In this document: positions 1 through 8,969 of the stretch, one piece after another
How positions within the stretch are numbered: position 1 is the first letter of the stretch
How the letters are laid out: every line of letters starts with the position of its first letter
Notes under the pieces: generated by a model
What the model saw: only the letters and a program-made list of their open reading frames with translations
Database searches by the model: none
Told to the model about the DNA's origin: nothing
Position numbers and translations under genes: made by a program
Assembly: GCA_025350305.1 (NCBI GenBank)
Contig: JANXYC010000066.1
Span: 1 to 48,393 of the forward strand
Direction: 5' to 3'
DNA length: 48,393 nt
Source: Cyclobacteriaceae bacterium
GTDB taxonomy: Bacteria; Bacteroidota; Bacteroidia; Cytophagales; Cyclobacteriaceae

Positions 1-522
1 GTGCGCGCCGGCTCGTCGCTGGAAGAATGGTTTCAACACAGTCTTATCCAGCACGAGAAATGCCAGCACAAGATTTAATCCGACAATGATATTAATGATC
101 AGCTTTCCGCTGATGGATATAGCGGGAAGGGATTGCTGAAAATATTTTTTTACGGGCGATACCTGATCCAGTGAAACCACTCCCTGGACCTGATCAAAGA
201 TACCCGCGCTGATCATGACTACAAGAATCCCCGCTGCAACCATCACCCCAACCAGCAAGAGCAATCCGTTTCGGGGTGACAAGGCAGATGGAAAAGACAC
301 CGTGTGAAGATTTTGCATGACTTTGGTGACAAATGCAGGAGACGGTGACTCCAGTTTTGTATGGGCTAATACCCGGTGTACCACCCGTAGGGTTTCCAGC
401 CTTGCTTGTAGTGAAGATGAACTTTCCAGCTCCTTCTTCAACTGCTGAAGCGTTGCCCCTTCTAATTTTCCATCCAGGTAATCCAGTAATCGATCATCCG
501 TTGCTGTTGGGATCTTTTCCAT
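1..522 (-). CDS. putative anti-sigma factor, 3' end cut off by window
   Basis: The reading frame opens at an ATG complementary to 520-522 and stays open for 174 codons to the window edge, so its C-terminus is missing. The first ~50 residues are charged and resemble the short cytoplasmic segment of Bacteroidota anti-sigma factors (motif DDRLLDYLDGKL near residue 9). Hydrophobic stretches near residues 90-112 and 145-165 look like membrane segments. It starts 2 bases after the stop of the ECF sigma gene, so the two are almost certainly one operon, and it probably holds that sigma factor at the membrane until a signal arrives. The role is inferred from position and layout; I see no zinc-binding HxxxCxxC motif. 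Confidence 0.7.
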   Translation of the reverse strand, partial: MEKIPTATDDRLLDYLDGKLEGATLQQLKKELESSSSLQARLETLRVVHRVLAHTKLESPSPAFVTKVMQNLHTVSFPSALSPRNGLLLLVGVMVAAGILVVMISAGIFDQVQGVVSLDQVSPVKKYFQQSLPAISISGKLIINIIVGLNLVLAFLVLDKTVLKPFFQRRAGAH

Positions 523-524
523 AG

Positions 525-1079
525 CTATAAAGTTAATGCTTCTTCTTTTAACATTTTTCTCAACTCATCGGCCAGGCGTTGACGGGCGCGATGGATACGG
601 ACTTTCAGTGTATTCATATTTTGCCCCATTAGTTCCGCCACTTCCTCCATTGAAAACTCTTTAATATAATAGAGTTGGATAGCCAGTCGGTCCGCTTCGT
701 TAAGTTTGTCCATAGCTTTCAATACAAACGCCTGCTTATCATTTCTTTCCAGCGACTGCTCCGTCTCATCGGCCTTGTCATGATATTCAATACTCGATAG
801 GATAGTGCGGTTTTTCCGCTTGTAACTAACGGCAGTATTAAAAACAATCCGGTATAGCCAGGTGGAAAACCGCGCTTTTCTATTGAAGTTTTTCAGATAG
901 TGAAATGCTTTAATGAACGCATCCTGGGTAGCTTCCTCGGCCTCTGACCGATTATTCAAAATTTTCAGCGCGATGGTAAAAGCAAAACGCTGATAATTTT
1001 CCACCAGCCGGGCATACGGCTCCTGCTTACCGGCCAGAATACGGTCGATCAATTCATTTTCTTCCTGCAGGGAAATCAC
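525..1079 (-). CDS. ECF RNA polymerase sigma factor (sigma-70 family, RpoE-like)
   Basis: A 184-residue protein of normal ECF length. Region 2 spans about residues 22-92, with the core-binding and -10 recognition helices (EEATQDAFIKAFHYL, then RFSTWLYRIVFNTAVSYKR). Region 4 spans about 125-178 with the helix-turn-helix MEEVAELMGQNMNTLKVRIHRAR. It directs RNA polymerase to a small regulon. The anti-sigma gene follows after 2 bases, so activity is probably set by protein sequestration. A small palindrome lies just upstream at 1104-1121. The family call is secure; the regulon is unknown. Confidence 0.93.
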   Translation of the reverse strand: MISLQEENELIDRILAGKQEPYARLVENYQRFAFTIALKILNNRSEAEEATQDAFIKAFHYLKNFNRKARFSTWLYRIVFNTAVSYKRKNRTILSSIEYHDKADETEQSLERNDKQAFVLKAMDKLNEADRLAIQLYYIKEFSMEEVAELMGQNMNTLKVRIHRARQRLADELRKMLKEEALTL

Positions 1080-1103
1080 AGCCGTTGGACGCTTGGTTTT
1101 GTC

Positions 1104-1121
1104 ATGAAGTTACAGCTTCAT
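1104..1121. promoter_or_regulatory. small palindrome upstream of the ECF sigma gene
   Basis: ATGAAG and its complement CTTCAT are separated by 6 bases, 25 bases before the sigma start codon on the minus strand. It could be an operator, a leader hairpin or chance. No typical -33/-7 pair is obvious around it. Confidence 0.25.
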
Positions 1122-1206
1122 AGAAGAAAAATGTTTGAAATACTTCTGGTACCCTGTAACCTGGGAGCAGCCTTACAACGTCAAAGAGACAAAAAACAAC
1201 AAAGTC

Positions 1207-1557
1207 ATGGCATCTGAAGAAATCATTATCCCGGTATTAGGCATCCTATTACCTATCATTATCACCCTTGGGGCATTTATCATGATCGTTTATCTGCGCA
1301 AATTTCAAAATATTGAGCGCATGATGATCCTCGAGAAAGGCCTGGACCCAAATAGTTTTAAAAGAGACAGGATGGCGCCTGGCTCAATCCGTTGGTCCTT
1401 GTTACTAATCGGCATTGGCATTGGCTTTTTAATGGGCTATTGGCTCGACCGCTCGTTCGACATGGAAGAGGTAGGCTACTTCTCTATGCTGTTTATCTTC
1501 GGAGGTCTGGGTCTTGGACTTGCGTATTTCTTTGAAGAAAGAAAGGGGAAGGGGTAA
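1207..1557 (+). CDS. small integral membrane protein, DUF6249-like
   Basis: The frame is open from 1135, but the ATG at 1207 gives a clean 116-residue protein, and the 24 residues before it are hydrophilic and unlike the family, so I chose 1207. It has an N-terminal membrane helix (about residues 6-29), a short cytoplasmic segment with ERMMILEKGLDP, and two more helices with glycine-rich GIGIGFLMGYWL and GGLGLGLAYFF. This matches the small DUF6249-type proteins often found beside ECF sigma/anti-sigma genes in Bacteroidota. It is transcribed divergently from the sigma operon with about 130 bases between them. Its function is not known. Confidence 0.75.
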   Translation: MASEEIIIPVLGILLPIIITLGAFIMIVYLRKFQNIERMMILEKGLDPNSFKRDRMAPGSIRWSLLLIGIGIGFLMGYWLDRSFDMEEVGYFSMLFIFGGLGLGLAYFFEERKGKG

Positions 1558-1569
1558 TTGGGTGTTGGG

Positions 1570-1646
1570 TTTTAGGTCTTGGCTTTTTCGCTGATGTTGG
1601 TAGAGCTAAAGTCCAACAGCTAAGACCCAACAGCCAAGACCTAAAA
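1570..1646. terminator. inverted repeat between convergent genes, likely bidirectional terminator
   Basis: TTTTAGGTCTTGGCT (1570-1584) is perfectly complementary to AGCCAAGACCTAAAA (1632-1646), with weaker pairing of TTGGGT and ACCCAA words inside. It sits between a plus-strand and a minus-strand gene, and its right arm overlaps the transporter stop codon. The outer A and T runs would act as U-tracts in each direction. Confidence 0.6.
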
Positions 1647-3092
1647 GATCCACTGAATAACTGTGAGCGCCAACACCGTGATAATGACCAGGCAGCAGAG
1701 ATTCAACAGCACCCCTGTCTTAATCATGTCTTTCATTTTGATATAGCCACTGGCGAAGAGAACAGCGTTGGGGGGAGTTGAAATGGGCATCATGAAGGCG
1801 CAACTCGCCGCATACGTCACGGGCATTGCGAGCCAGATCGGATTGATATGAAATCCATCGGCTACACCAAATACTACTGGAATAAAGATTGTGACAAGGG
1901 CCACGTTGCTCATAAGTTCAGTAAGTCCCATGGAGATGGCAGTGAGCGAAAAAATTAAAAGGCCGGTGCTGATGCCCTGCTGCTGAGAGAAATGATTCCC
2001 CACGATCTGAACCAATCCAGATTTCTCCATCCCATCGGCGAGACAAAGGCCACCGCCAAAGAGGAGGAGAATTCCCCACGGTAACTCTTTCATATCCGAC
2101 CAATCCAGGAGGAATTTTTGATTCTTTAAACTTACCGGTAAAAGAAACATCAACATCCCTCCAGCCATCGCGATGGTCGTGTCATCCAGCATATTTTTCC
2201 CGATGAGGACGTTTAGGTTTTGCCGGAATATCCAGAAGAAGCAGGTGACGGAAAATACGGCCAGCACAAGCTTTTCTTCCAACGTAAGTTTTCCCAGGGC
2301 TTGAAGTTTGCGATGGATCAGTTCTTTGGATCCCTCAATGGAGGAAAGATTGTTCCGAAATAAAACGCGTGTAATAAGCAAGTAACAGGCAGTAAGCGCC
2401 ATGATCATCAGCGGCACACCGACTATCATCCAGCTTGTAAAACTTACATCCAGGTTATAAAACCGTTTCATGTATCCTACCATGACTACGTTGGGTGGTG
2501 TTCCAATAATGGTGGCCATGCCCCCAATGCTGGCTGCATAGGCAATTGACAGCATAAGGCCGGTAGCAAATTTTTTGAAGCGCGGATCATTTTCCTGTCC
2601 TGTCTCTTTTGCCAGCAGGGACGTGACGGATGCAGCAATCGGCAACATCATGATGGCGGTAGCCGTGTTGCTAATCCACATACTGATCAATGCCGTTGAA
2701 AGCATGAAGCCTAGAATAATCCCGTTACCGCTGGTACCTGTGAGACGTATCAGACTCAGCGCAATGCGTTGATGAAGGTTGTGTCTCTCCAGACCGAGCG
2801 CCAGGATGAAGCCACCCATGAATAAAAATATGACGGGGTCACCGTACGGCGCTGAAGCTTCTTTGACAGTAGAAACTCCCATCAACGGAAACACCACCAT
2901 GGGGAGCAGCGCACTGACGGGTATCGGCATGGCCTCTGTTGCCCACCATGTTACCATCCAGGCGCCCAACGCCAGTACGATAATACTTTTTTCTGACAAG
3001 AGTCCAGGTACGACGGTGAAGAATATCAGGCAGAACAAAACCGGACCGAGCACCAGCCCAATCAATTTGGTTTTTCGAAGCAGGTCGTTCAC
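1641..3092 (-). CDS. DASS-family sodium/dicarboxylate symporter (SLC13-like)
   Basis: A 483-residue polytopic inner-membrane protein with about 11-12 hydrophobic segments. It carries the family landmarks WATEAMPIPVSALLPM (about residue 50) and an SNTATA motif at 141-146, which in the divalent anion:Na+ symporter family helps form the sodium and carboxylate sites. A second half-repeat, TELMSNVALVTIFIP, has SNV instead of the second SNT. Length and layout fit transporters of succinate, malate or fumarate such as VcINDY. The exact substrate cannot be read from sequence and could include sulfate or citrate. It stands alone, convergent with the small membrane protein gene. Confidence 0.9.
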   Translation of the reverse strand: MNDLLRKTKLIGLVLGPVLFCLIFFTVVPGLLSEKSIIVLALGAWMVTWWATEAMPIPVSALLPMVVFPLMGVSTVKEASAPYGDPVIFLFMGGFILALGLERHNLHQRIALSLIRLTGTSGNGIILGFMLSTALISMWISNTATAIMMLPIAASVTSLLAKETGQENDPRFKKFATGLMLSIAYAASIGGMATIIGTPPNVVMVGYMKRFYNLDVSFTSWMIVGVPLMIMALTACYLLITRVLFRNNLSSIEGSKELIHRKLQALGKLTLEEKLVLAVFSVTCFFWIFRQNLNVLIGKNMLDDTTIAMAGGMLMFLLPVSLKNQKFLLDWSDMKELPWGILLLFGGGLCLADGMEKSGLVQIVGNHFSQQQGISTGLLIFSLTAISMGLTELMSNVALVTIFIPVVFGVADGFHINPIWLAMPVTYAASCAFMMPISTPPNAVLFASGYIKMKDMIKTGVLLNLCCLVIITVLALTVIQWIF

Positions 3093-3170
3093 GAGGTTGT
3101 GGTTTCACAGCAAGATAAGCGATCGATCAGGCTGCGCAAACAGAAATGTATAAATGTACAGGGAGTAAGT

Positions 3171-4823
3171 TTAACCCTCGAGCAGTTCTTTCGCATTTTC
3201 GCGCGCAAGGGTGGAGGGTTTGGCGCCGCCAATCATTTTGGCAATTTCTTCAATCCGCTGATCGGCGTCCAATGCTTTGATTTCGCTAACGGTCTTTTTG
3301 CTGGAACTGTCTTTGTACACCAGAAAATGCTGATCGCCCCTGGCAGCGATCTGGGGAAGGTGGCTGATGGCAATTAATTGATGACGTTGCGCCATAGCCT
3401 TCATCATTTTTCCAAGCTGCATAGCAATTTCCCCGGAGACTCCGGTATCAATTTCATCCAGCACCAGTGTAGGCAAGGCCGTTTTTTCAGCCATAATATA
3501 TTTGACGCAAAACATAAGCCGGGAAAACTCACCACCCGAAGCAACTTCTTCGAGTGTGCGCGGTGCGATGCCTTTGTTTGCACTGAAAAGTATTTCGACC
3601 TGGTCAACGCCTGTCAATCCGGGCTCATTTTTTTTTGATTCGATTTTAAGGTTAGCGTCCGGTATGCCGAGATCACGCAGTAATTTCATTAACTGACTGG
3701 CCAGTGGCGAGAAAACTTTTTCGCGTGAAACTGAAAGGTTTTCGGCCTGTTGGAAAAGTTGCTTTTTAGCTCCTTCAAATCCATGTTTAGCTGCGGCCAG
3801 GTCTTCTTCTACGTTAATGGTCTTTTGTGCCTGCTGCTCCAGGTTCTCTTGTAACCGGAGTAATCCACGTATCTCATGAATACGGTGCTTTTGCATGAGG
3901 CCGAATATCATATCGAGCCGTGTTTGAAGTTCTTTGGTTTTTTTTGGATCGAACTCAATCTGTTCTTCTTCCCGCTCTATTTCATTGAATATATCATTGA
4001 GTTCTATACGAAGACTTTCGAGACGCTGTGCTATTTGTTCATACTTAGTTGAATACGATCGTATCGGCTGGAGCAAACTTACGGATTCCGAAAGAACCGA
4101 CTGTACCGATGACTCGGCCTGTCCCAACATCGTTAGCAATTGGTTCAGACGTGTTTTGATGTCTTCTCCATGTTCGCTGATTTTAAGACTGGATTCAAGT
4201 TCTTCCTGTTCATTTTCATGAAGGGAAGCTTTTTGGAGTTCATCCAATTGAAATTTTATAAAGTCGTATTCGCTTTTCAGACGCCCTGACTCGGCCAAAA
4301 GCTCATCGTAATTTCTTTTTGACTGAAGATATTTTTTCCACGCTTGCTGGTACTCAGAAAGGAGGGACGTGTTACCTGCGTAACTGTCGATCAGTGATAG
4401 TTGAAAACGGTGGGTACCCAACTCAAGCGTTTCATGCTGAGAATGAACATCCATTAAGCGCGCTCCGATTTTTCGCATCACCTCGAGGGTGACAGGTGTA
4501 TCATTAATAAACGCCCGGCTTTTGCCTCCTGGACTTATTTCCCGCCGGATGACGGTCTGGTCACTATAGTCAAGGTTATGATCGTCAAACAGGTTTTTGA
4601 GGCGATAGGATGAGATATCAAATGTTCCCTCCGCGATGCATTTCTCTGATTCGTCCCAAAGCACCCGTGTATCGGCACGGTTTCCAAGCAGTAGGGCAAT
4701 GGCACCCAGCATGATCGATTTTCCTGCACCTGTTTCACCAGTAATCACCGTTAGCTTCTGCGAAGGGCGTATCTCCAGGTGACGGATCAGGGCGTAATTC
4801 TTTATGGTCAGCAGGGCAAGCAT
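3171..4823 (-). CDS. recN: DNA repair protein RecN (SMC-like ATPase)
   Basis: At 550 residues it matches the usual RecN length. The N-terminal Walker A motif GETGAGKS is at residues 29-36. The middle (about 150-370) is coiled coil, and the C-terminal ABC half has EVASGGEFSRLMFCVKY (signature) and PTLVLDEIDTGVSGE (Walker B). RecN is a cytoplasmic SMC-like protein that holds broken DNA ends together during RecA-dependent double-strand break repair. It is the last gene of the bamD-rpoZ-coaBC-porD-recN run, starting 25 bases before the porD-like stop. I see no defect. Confidence 0.97.
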   Translation of the reverse strand: MLALLTIKNYALIRHLEIRPSQKLTVITGETGAGKSIMLGAIALLLGNRADTRVLWDESEKCIAEGTFDISSYRLKNLFDDHNLDYSDQTVIRREISPGGKSRAFINDTPVTLEVMRKIGARLMDVHSQHETLELGTHRFQLSLIDSYAGNTSLLSEYQQAWKKYLQSKRNYDELLAESGRLKSEYDFIKFQLDELQKASLHENEQEELESSLKISEHGEDIKTRLNQLLTMLGQAESSVQSVLSESVSLLQPIRSYSTKYEQIAQRLESLRIELNDIFNEIEREEEQIEFDPKKTKELQTRLDMIFGLMQKHRIHEIRGLLRLQENLEQQAQKTINVEEDLAAAKHGFEGAKKQLFQQAENLSVSREKVFSPLASQLMKLLRDLGIPDANLKIESKKNEPGLTGVDQVEILFSANKGIAPRTLEEVASGGEFSRLMFCVKYIMAEKTALPTLVLDEIDTGVSGEIAMQLGKMMKAMAQRHQLIAISHLPQIAARGDQHFLVYKDSSSKKTVSEIKALDADQRIEEIAKMIGGAKPSTLARENAKELLEG

Positions 4824-4848
4824 ATCTGACCAAAATTAACAAGGGAAT

Positions 4849-5745
4849 TTAATTTGTAACGATAATCTTTTGGTAGATGTTCCGCTTGGGGTCAATGGCC
4901 GTGAGGATGTCGTAGGCTTCCCGCCGTACGTTTAGACTACCTTCCGAGAAAACATTCACCAGTTCATTGGCCTTGGAATCAAAAAAAGTGATAACAAAGA
5001 TGGCATTGGGATAAATCTGCCAAACGGTTTTAATATTCTTCAAAGCCGTTAAAATTATCTGTCGACTTTCTTCCGGTGTCTTCTCAAAGGTATCCAGGGC
5101 AAGCCGGTGATATTTATAGGTGTTTTTCCTCAGTTCGACCATTTGTGGGTTATTGATGTTTTCAATGAGGTTGTAGCGGTTGCGGTTCGCACCGATCGAT
5201 TGCCAGCCCGGACGGTTGGAAGACTGGGCGTTGTTCACCACGGTCAATGCTTTTTGAAAATAGGGATCTCCTCCTTTTTCACTGAATGAATCGGAATCCA
5301 TTCCAATGATAATATATGCGTAGTAGGCCAGCATCGAGGTGAGGTTATTGATATACGTGTTGTCATTATACTCCAGGGGCTGAGATTCAATGTATTCAAA
5401 CTCCCATTCACGGTCGGCGAAGTTTAATAGTACAGTCTCGTAGTTGGTGTTGTAAACGGGCCTCGCCACCGTGATTTGTGCACTCGCAACAAAAGCACCG
5501 ATTGAAGGCATGCGACTGATGTTGATAAAAATTCCACAATTGATCTTCTCGTAGTTCTTGTACGAATCGGTACTCCATTTGCGGGTGTTCATAAAGTTGG
5601 CAATACCCCGTTCCATGTCCTTGAAAACGCCACGATCGGTTGTTGCGATTTGGTCAGCGTTGATTGTGACTTTGCAGTTTAATTCCTGGCAGAATGTATC
5701 CGTCAGCGCCATCAGCAAGATTCCTGTGAGTAGCAGCTTAGTCAT
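4849..5745 (-). CDS. porD: PorD-like T9SS-associated protein (DUF4835)
   Basis: An exported protein of about 298 residues. The frame is open to 5778, but the ATG at 5743-5745 gives a clean signal peptide (MTKLLLTGILLMALTDTFCQ) and an 8-base overlap with the coaBC stop, so I prefer it. The sequence matches the DUF4835 family, called PorD in work on type IX secretion and lying between coaBC and recN in many Bacteroidota. It has motifs such as LNCKVTIN at the mature N-terminus and repeated aromatic segments around YNTNYETVLLNFADREWEFEY. It is predicted to be periplasmic and needed for gliding or secretion. Two T9SS cargo proteins in this window agree with a working system. Confidence 0.82.
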   Translation of the reverse strand: MTKLLLTGILLMALTDTFCQELNCKVTINADQIATTDRGVFKDMERGIANFMNTRKWSTDSYKNYEKINCGIFINISRMPSIGAFVASAQITVARPVYNTNYETVLLNFADREWEFEYIESQPLEYNDNTYINNLTSMLAYYAYIIIGMDSDSFSEKGGDPYFQKALTVVNNAQSSNRPGWQSIGANRNRYNLIENINNPQMVELRKNTYKYHRLALDTFEKTPEESRQIILTALKNIKTVWQIYPNAIFVITFFDSKANELVNVFSEGSLNVRREAYDILTAIDPKRNIYQKIIVTN

Positions 5746-6940
5746 GGTATTGATCGATAATGGCTTCCACAATATCATTTGCCACTTCCTTTTTCGTTTT
5801 CAGTGAAAATTCTTTTGAACCATTTTTCCGACTGATGATTTCAACTTTATTCGTATCGTGACCAAAACCTGCTCCTGCGTTGTTTAAAGAATTCAACACA
5901 ATCAGATCAAAGTTTTTTGACAGGAGTTTTTTCTCTGCATTGATTTTTTCGTTCTCCGTCTCCAGGGCAAAACCGACAATTATCTGACCACTCTTTTTCT
6001 TCTTGCCAAGCTCGGCAGCGATGTCACGGGTTTTAGTCAGCTCCAGCATCAGATTGCCTTCTGTCTTCTTAATCTTCTGGTCAGCAGTTTTCAATGGCTT
6101 GTAATCGGCCACGGCGGCCGATAGTACCGCAATGTCGCAAGCAGGAAAGAACTGTTGACATTGATTAAACATTTCCTCTGCGGAGGTGACAGGATGAATG
6201 GTGATTCCCCTATGATGCGTTTGTTGATAGGTAGGTCCTGCCACCAGGTCAACGTGCGCACCCTCCTGGGCCAATGACTCTGCGATCGCGAATCCCATTT
6301 TTCCTGTGGAGTAATTTCCTATAAAACGAACCGGATCGATTGCTTCGTATGTGGGCCCGGCTGTTACGAGGGCTCTTTTACCAGCCAGTTCTTTTTTACC
6401 AGAAAAGAAAGTTTCCAGCTGAGTGACGATATCCTCTGGTTCTGCCATGCGGCCGTTTCCGAAAAGGCCGGAGGCCAGCTCGCCGTATCCTGGGTCGATC
6501 ACGTGATTTCCAAACTGAATGAGGTTTGCAATATTTTTCTGAGTGGATGGATGTTGCAGCATATCCAGATCCATGGCCGGAGCAAAAAATACAGGGCAAC
6601 GAGCTGATAAATATGTTGCCAGCAACAGGTTATCGCAAAGGCCGTGCGCCATCCTGGCAATCGTGTTGGCGCTGGCAGGGGCGATGACCATGGCATCTGC
6701 CCACAGGCCAAGCTCAACGTGATTGTCCCATTCTCCGGTTTCGGTCTTCTGAAACTGCAGAAGAATAGGATTTTTAGATAAGGTGGATAACGTCAGGGGC
6801 GTGATAAAATCCAATGCTGAAGGTGTCATAATCACCTTGACTTCGGCCTCTTGTTTGATCAATAGCCGCGTAAGGTGGGCGGCTTTATAGGCAGCGATAC
6901 TACCTGTGACGCCCAGCAAGATTTTCTTGCCCTTTAGCAT
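5738..6940 (-). CDS. coaBC: bifunctional phosphopantothenoylcysteine decarboxylase / phosphopantothenate-cysteine ligase
   Basis: A 400-residue fusion enzyme of coenzyme A synthesis. The flavin-binding CoaC half (about 1-180) has GSIAAYKA, the APASANTIARMAHG segment and APAMDLDML. The CoaB half (about 185-400) has VTAGPTYEAIDPVRFIGN and YSTGKMG, the nucleotide- and dimer-forming region, then AAVADYKP. It adds cysteine to 4'-phosphopantothenate using CTP and then decarboxylates the product. At the flap where E. coli CoaC has an active-site cysteine (ACGxxGxGRM), this protein reads LASGLFGNGRM, with serine instead. It is one base from rpoZ and overlaps porD, so the block is one transcription unit. 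Confidence 0.96.
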   Translation of the reverse strand: MLKGKKILLGVTGSIAAYKAAHLTRLLIKQEAEVKVIMTPSALDFITPLTLSTLSKNPILLQFQKTETGEWDNHVELGLWADAMVIAPASANTIARMAHGLCDNLLLATYLSARCPVFFAPAMDLDMLQHPSTQKNIANLIQFGNHVIDPGYGELASGLFGNGRMAEPEDIVTQLETFFSGKKELAGKRALVTAGPTYEAIDPVRFIGNYSTGKMGFAIAESLAQEGAHVDLVAGPTYQQTHHRGITIHPVTSAEEMFNQCQQFFPACDIAVLSAAVADYKPLKTADQKIKKTEGNLMLELTKTRDIAAELGKKKKSGQIIVGFALETENEKINAEKKLLSKNFDLIVLNSLNNAGAGFGHDTNKVEIISRKNGSKEFSLKTKKEVANDIVEAIIDQYHD

Positions 6941-6941
6941 C

Positions 6942-7262
6942 TCAGGCTTCGGGCTTAACTTCTTCCGAACGCCTGCGATACATGATTTTACTTTCCAGAA
7001 ATTCTTCTAACGCTGTTGTGGTAGGCTTCGGCAGGCGTTCATAGAATTTGGAAATTTCTATTTGTTCACGGTTTTCGAATACTTCTTCAAGATTATCAAC
7101 CGTGGTAGCGAATTCCGCCAACTTGTTATTGAGCTCTTCCTTGATATTGACTGCAATCTGACGTGAGCGTTTTGAAATTACGACAACAGACTCGTACACA
7201 TTTCCGGTGTGCGCGGCAATCTTGTCGACGTCGCGTGTAATGATAGAAGGTTGATTGGCCAT
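6942..7262 (-). CDS. rpoZ: DNA-directed RNA polymerase omega subunit
   Basis: A 106-residue protein of the RpoZ/Rpb6-like type found in Bacteroidota. The segment TGNVYESVVVISKRSRQIA (residues 19-37) corresponds to the conserved omega helix that clamps the beta-prime C-terminus, and the rest is acidic and helical. It helps RNA polymerase assembly. It starts 4 bases after the bamD-like stop, and coaBC begins one base downstream. The neighbourhood is the standard one for the phylum. Confidence 0.9.
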   Translation of the reverse strand: MANQPSIITRDVDKIAAHTGNVYESVVVISKRSRQIAVNIKEELNNKLAEFATTVDNLEEVFENREQIEISKFYERLPKPTTTALEEFLESKIMYRRRSEEVKPEA

Positions 7263-7266
7263 GGTT

Positions 7267-8100
7267 TTATGAATTTTTGTTGGTTTTTAACTTATTAAGT
7301 TGACTCAAACTTTCGGAATACATTTTCTCTGCCTCTTTCAAATAGGTGCTGTTTGGAAAATTATCAACCAACTCCTGATAAAAGGCAACAACAAGCGTGA
7401 AGCGATCTGACTGGAGGTGTTGAAAACTCTGCATGGCGAATTTATATTCAGCCAGGACTTTTAGATAAGCAAGTTCTTCCAGGTATTTGGAGTCTGGAAA
7501 GCTCTTTTTGAAATTGTCGAATGCAATGACGGCCGCTTTGTAAATTTTTATCTTCAGATATTGTTTGGCATTATCGTAGCCCTTTTTCTCAAGTTTCAAC
7601 TGACTGGCAGTGATGACCTCCACGGCCTTCTCCCGAAAGGTGCTCTCCGAGAACCGGTTTAAGAAATTCTGCATGGCAGCCATCGCTTCGATGGAGCTTT
7701 TCTGATCCAGGTTAGTATCGGGCGAGGCTACATACAGTGAATAGGCATACATGAAGTACGCCTCCTGTGCCAGCGAACTTCGTCCATAGGTTTCAAAAAA
7801 CGTTTTGAACTGGTTGGAGGCCAACAAATAGGTCTTTTCGTAATACTGGCAGTAGGCTAGGTAAAACTCGACCTTTTCCCCTTCTGGCAAGCCTCTCACC
7901 ACCGGGAGGATTTCTTCAAACAGTAACGCTGTGTGATAATAATCCTTCTTGTTGTAGTAATTGAGGCCGGCATCATACTTTATCCGCCAGTCTTCGCTTT
8001 TTTGGATCTTGCGAAAATTACTGCAAGAACTTGCCAATAGCAGGCAAATCGCAACCCCAAAGCTTATAAACAGTCTTCCAGTCATAAAAGAAGGCCGCAA
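7267..8100 (-). CDS. bamD: BamD-like outer membrane assembly lipoprotein (TPR)
   Basis: A 277-residue lipoprotein precursor. The N-terminus has a basic start, a hydrophobic core and a lipobox-like LLLASSC (Cys at about residue 26). An ATG five codons downstream (8085) is an alternative start. The mature part is built of TPR-like helices: AGLNYYNKKDYYHTALLFEEI, FYLAYCQYYEKTYLLASNQFK and a distal VAFYQELVDNFPNSTYLKEAE. This fits BamD (YfiO), the lipoprotein that works with BamA to insert beta-barrels in the outer membrane. It heads the operon leading to rpoZ, coaBC, porD and recN. Confidence 0.87.
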   Translation of the reverse strand: MRPSFMTGRLFISFGVAICLLLASSCSNFRKIQKSEDWRIKYDAGLNYYNKKDYYHTALLFEEILPVVRGLPEGEKVEFYLAYCQYYEKTYLLASNQFKTFFETYGRSSLAQEAYFMYAYSLYVASPDTNLDQKSSIEAMAAMQNFLNRFSESTFREKAVEVITASQLKLEKKGYDNAKQYLKIKIYKAAVIAFDNFKKSFPDSKYLEELAYLKVLAEYKFAMQSFQHLQSDRFTLVVAFYQELVDNFPNSTYLKEAEKMYSESLSQLNKLKTNKNS

Positions 8101-8145
8101 ATATACGATTCAGCCCAACATATTAGAAACTCATCTTTTGAAGGA

Positions 8146-8850
8146 TTATTTCCTGACTACCAGCTTGCGGGTAAGTACACCGACATTGTCCAGGTAGACG
8201 GTGTAGAAATAAACTCCTGACGAAAGTTCATCCGCCTGGATTTTTACTTTGGTTTCAAATACGGGCATGTCGTGATGCCCTATCGGACTGCCCAAAATAT
8301 TATGGATCACTACTTTCGCTTTGATTGATTCATTATAGATCCGGTAATCAATAAAGGCCTGATCGACTACAGGGTTTGGATAAATGTCGTGGATCGTAAT
8401 GTCTTTTGACTGGAAAACTAGCGATTTTGCTGGCTTTTCATCAACCGCCAGTGAGAATGTATGCTCAAGGCCCAACGCAGGGTTTCCGCGTGGGAAAACC
8501 TCAAAACGGAAAGAGTTTAAGGTCGTAATGAGTCCTGTTTCCACAGCAAAATAGAGATTGGTGAGTATTTCACCCGGTTCGATTCGTTTGGAGAATTGGT
8601 CCAGACCAGGATCAAAGCAGTCATCCCCAAGGCAGAAATATCCCTTTTGATTAGATCCAAGATCTCCCTGGGCCTTCCTGATGATGAAAAACCGGGCTCT
8701 GCTTGAGGTATTCTTTATTCGAATTGGGATGCGTATGGTTTGGCCGAGGCCGGCTTGAAAACTCTCCTCGCGGTCGCTCCATTCAAACTCTTGTGCCCAA
8801 GCTGAAAGGCCGACGGCAAAAAGCAATGCAACAAGAACAATCCGTTTCAT
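8146..8850 (-). CDS. T9SS type A sorting-domain protein
   Basis: A 234-residue exported protein. The signal peptide is residues 1-19 (ends AWAQ). Residues about 20-150 form a beta-rich domain of unknown function with a two-cysteine segment (FCLGDDCFDP). The last ~80 residues are a T9SS type A C-terminal signal: DIYPNPVVDQAFIDYR, then LSSGVYFYTVY and the basic end TRKLVVRK. It should cross the outer membrane through the T9SS, where the tail is removed. Lying just upstream of the bamD-porD run is probably incidental, as a 45-base gap separates them. The cargo's function is unknown. Confidence 0.88.
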   Translation of the reverse strand: MKRIVLVALLFAVGLSAWAQEFEWSDREESFQAGLGQTIRIPIRIKNTSSRARFFIIRKAQGDLGSNQKGYFCLGDDCFDPGLDQFSKRIEPGEILTNLYFAVETGLITTLNSFRFEVFPRGNPALGLEHTFSLAVDEKPAKSLVFQSKDITIHDIYPNPVVDQAFIDYRIYNESIKAKVVIHNILGSPIGHHDMPVFETKVKIQADELSSGVYFYTVYLDNVGVLTRKLVVRK

Positions 8851-8969
8851 ATCTCACACACCTAGTCAAGTGAAAAGATACTGCAAAGCAGCGTTAACTC
8901 AAAATTAGACCCAAAAAAAATAGATTAGGGATGCAATAATGTTGTGACGCGCTCCGTTGCTGGTTTCCG

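Noticed and set aside
2779-3377. Plus-strand frames opposite the transporter and recN
   Set aside because: They are antisense shadows of strongly conserved genes, with no domain or independent start signal.
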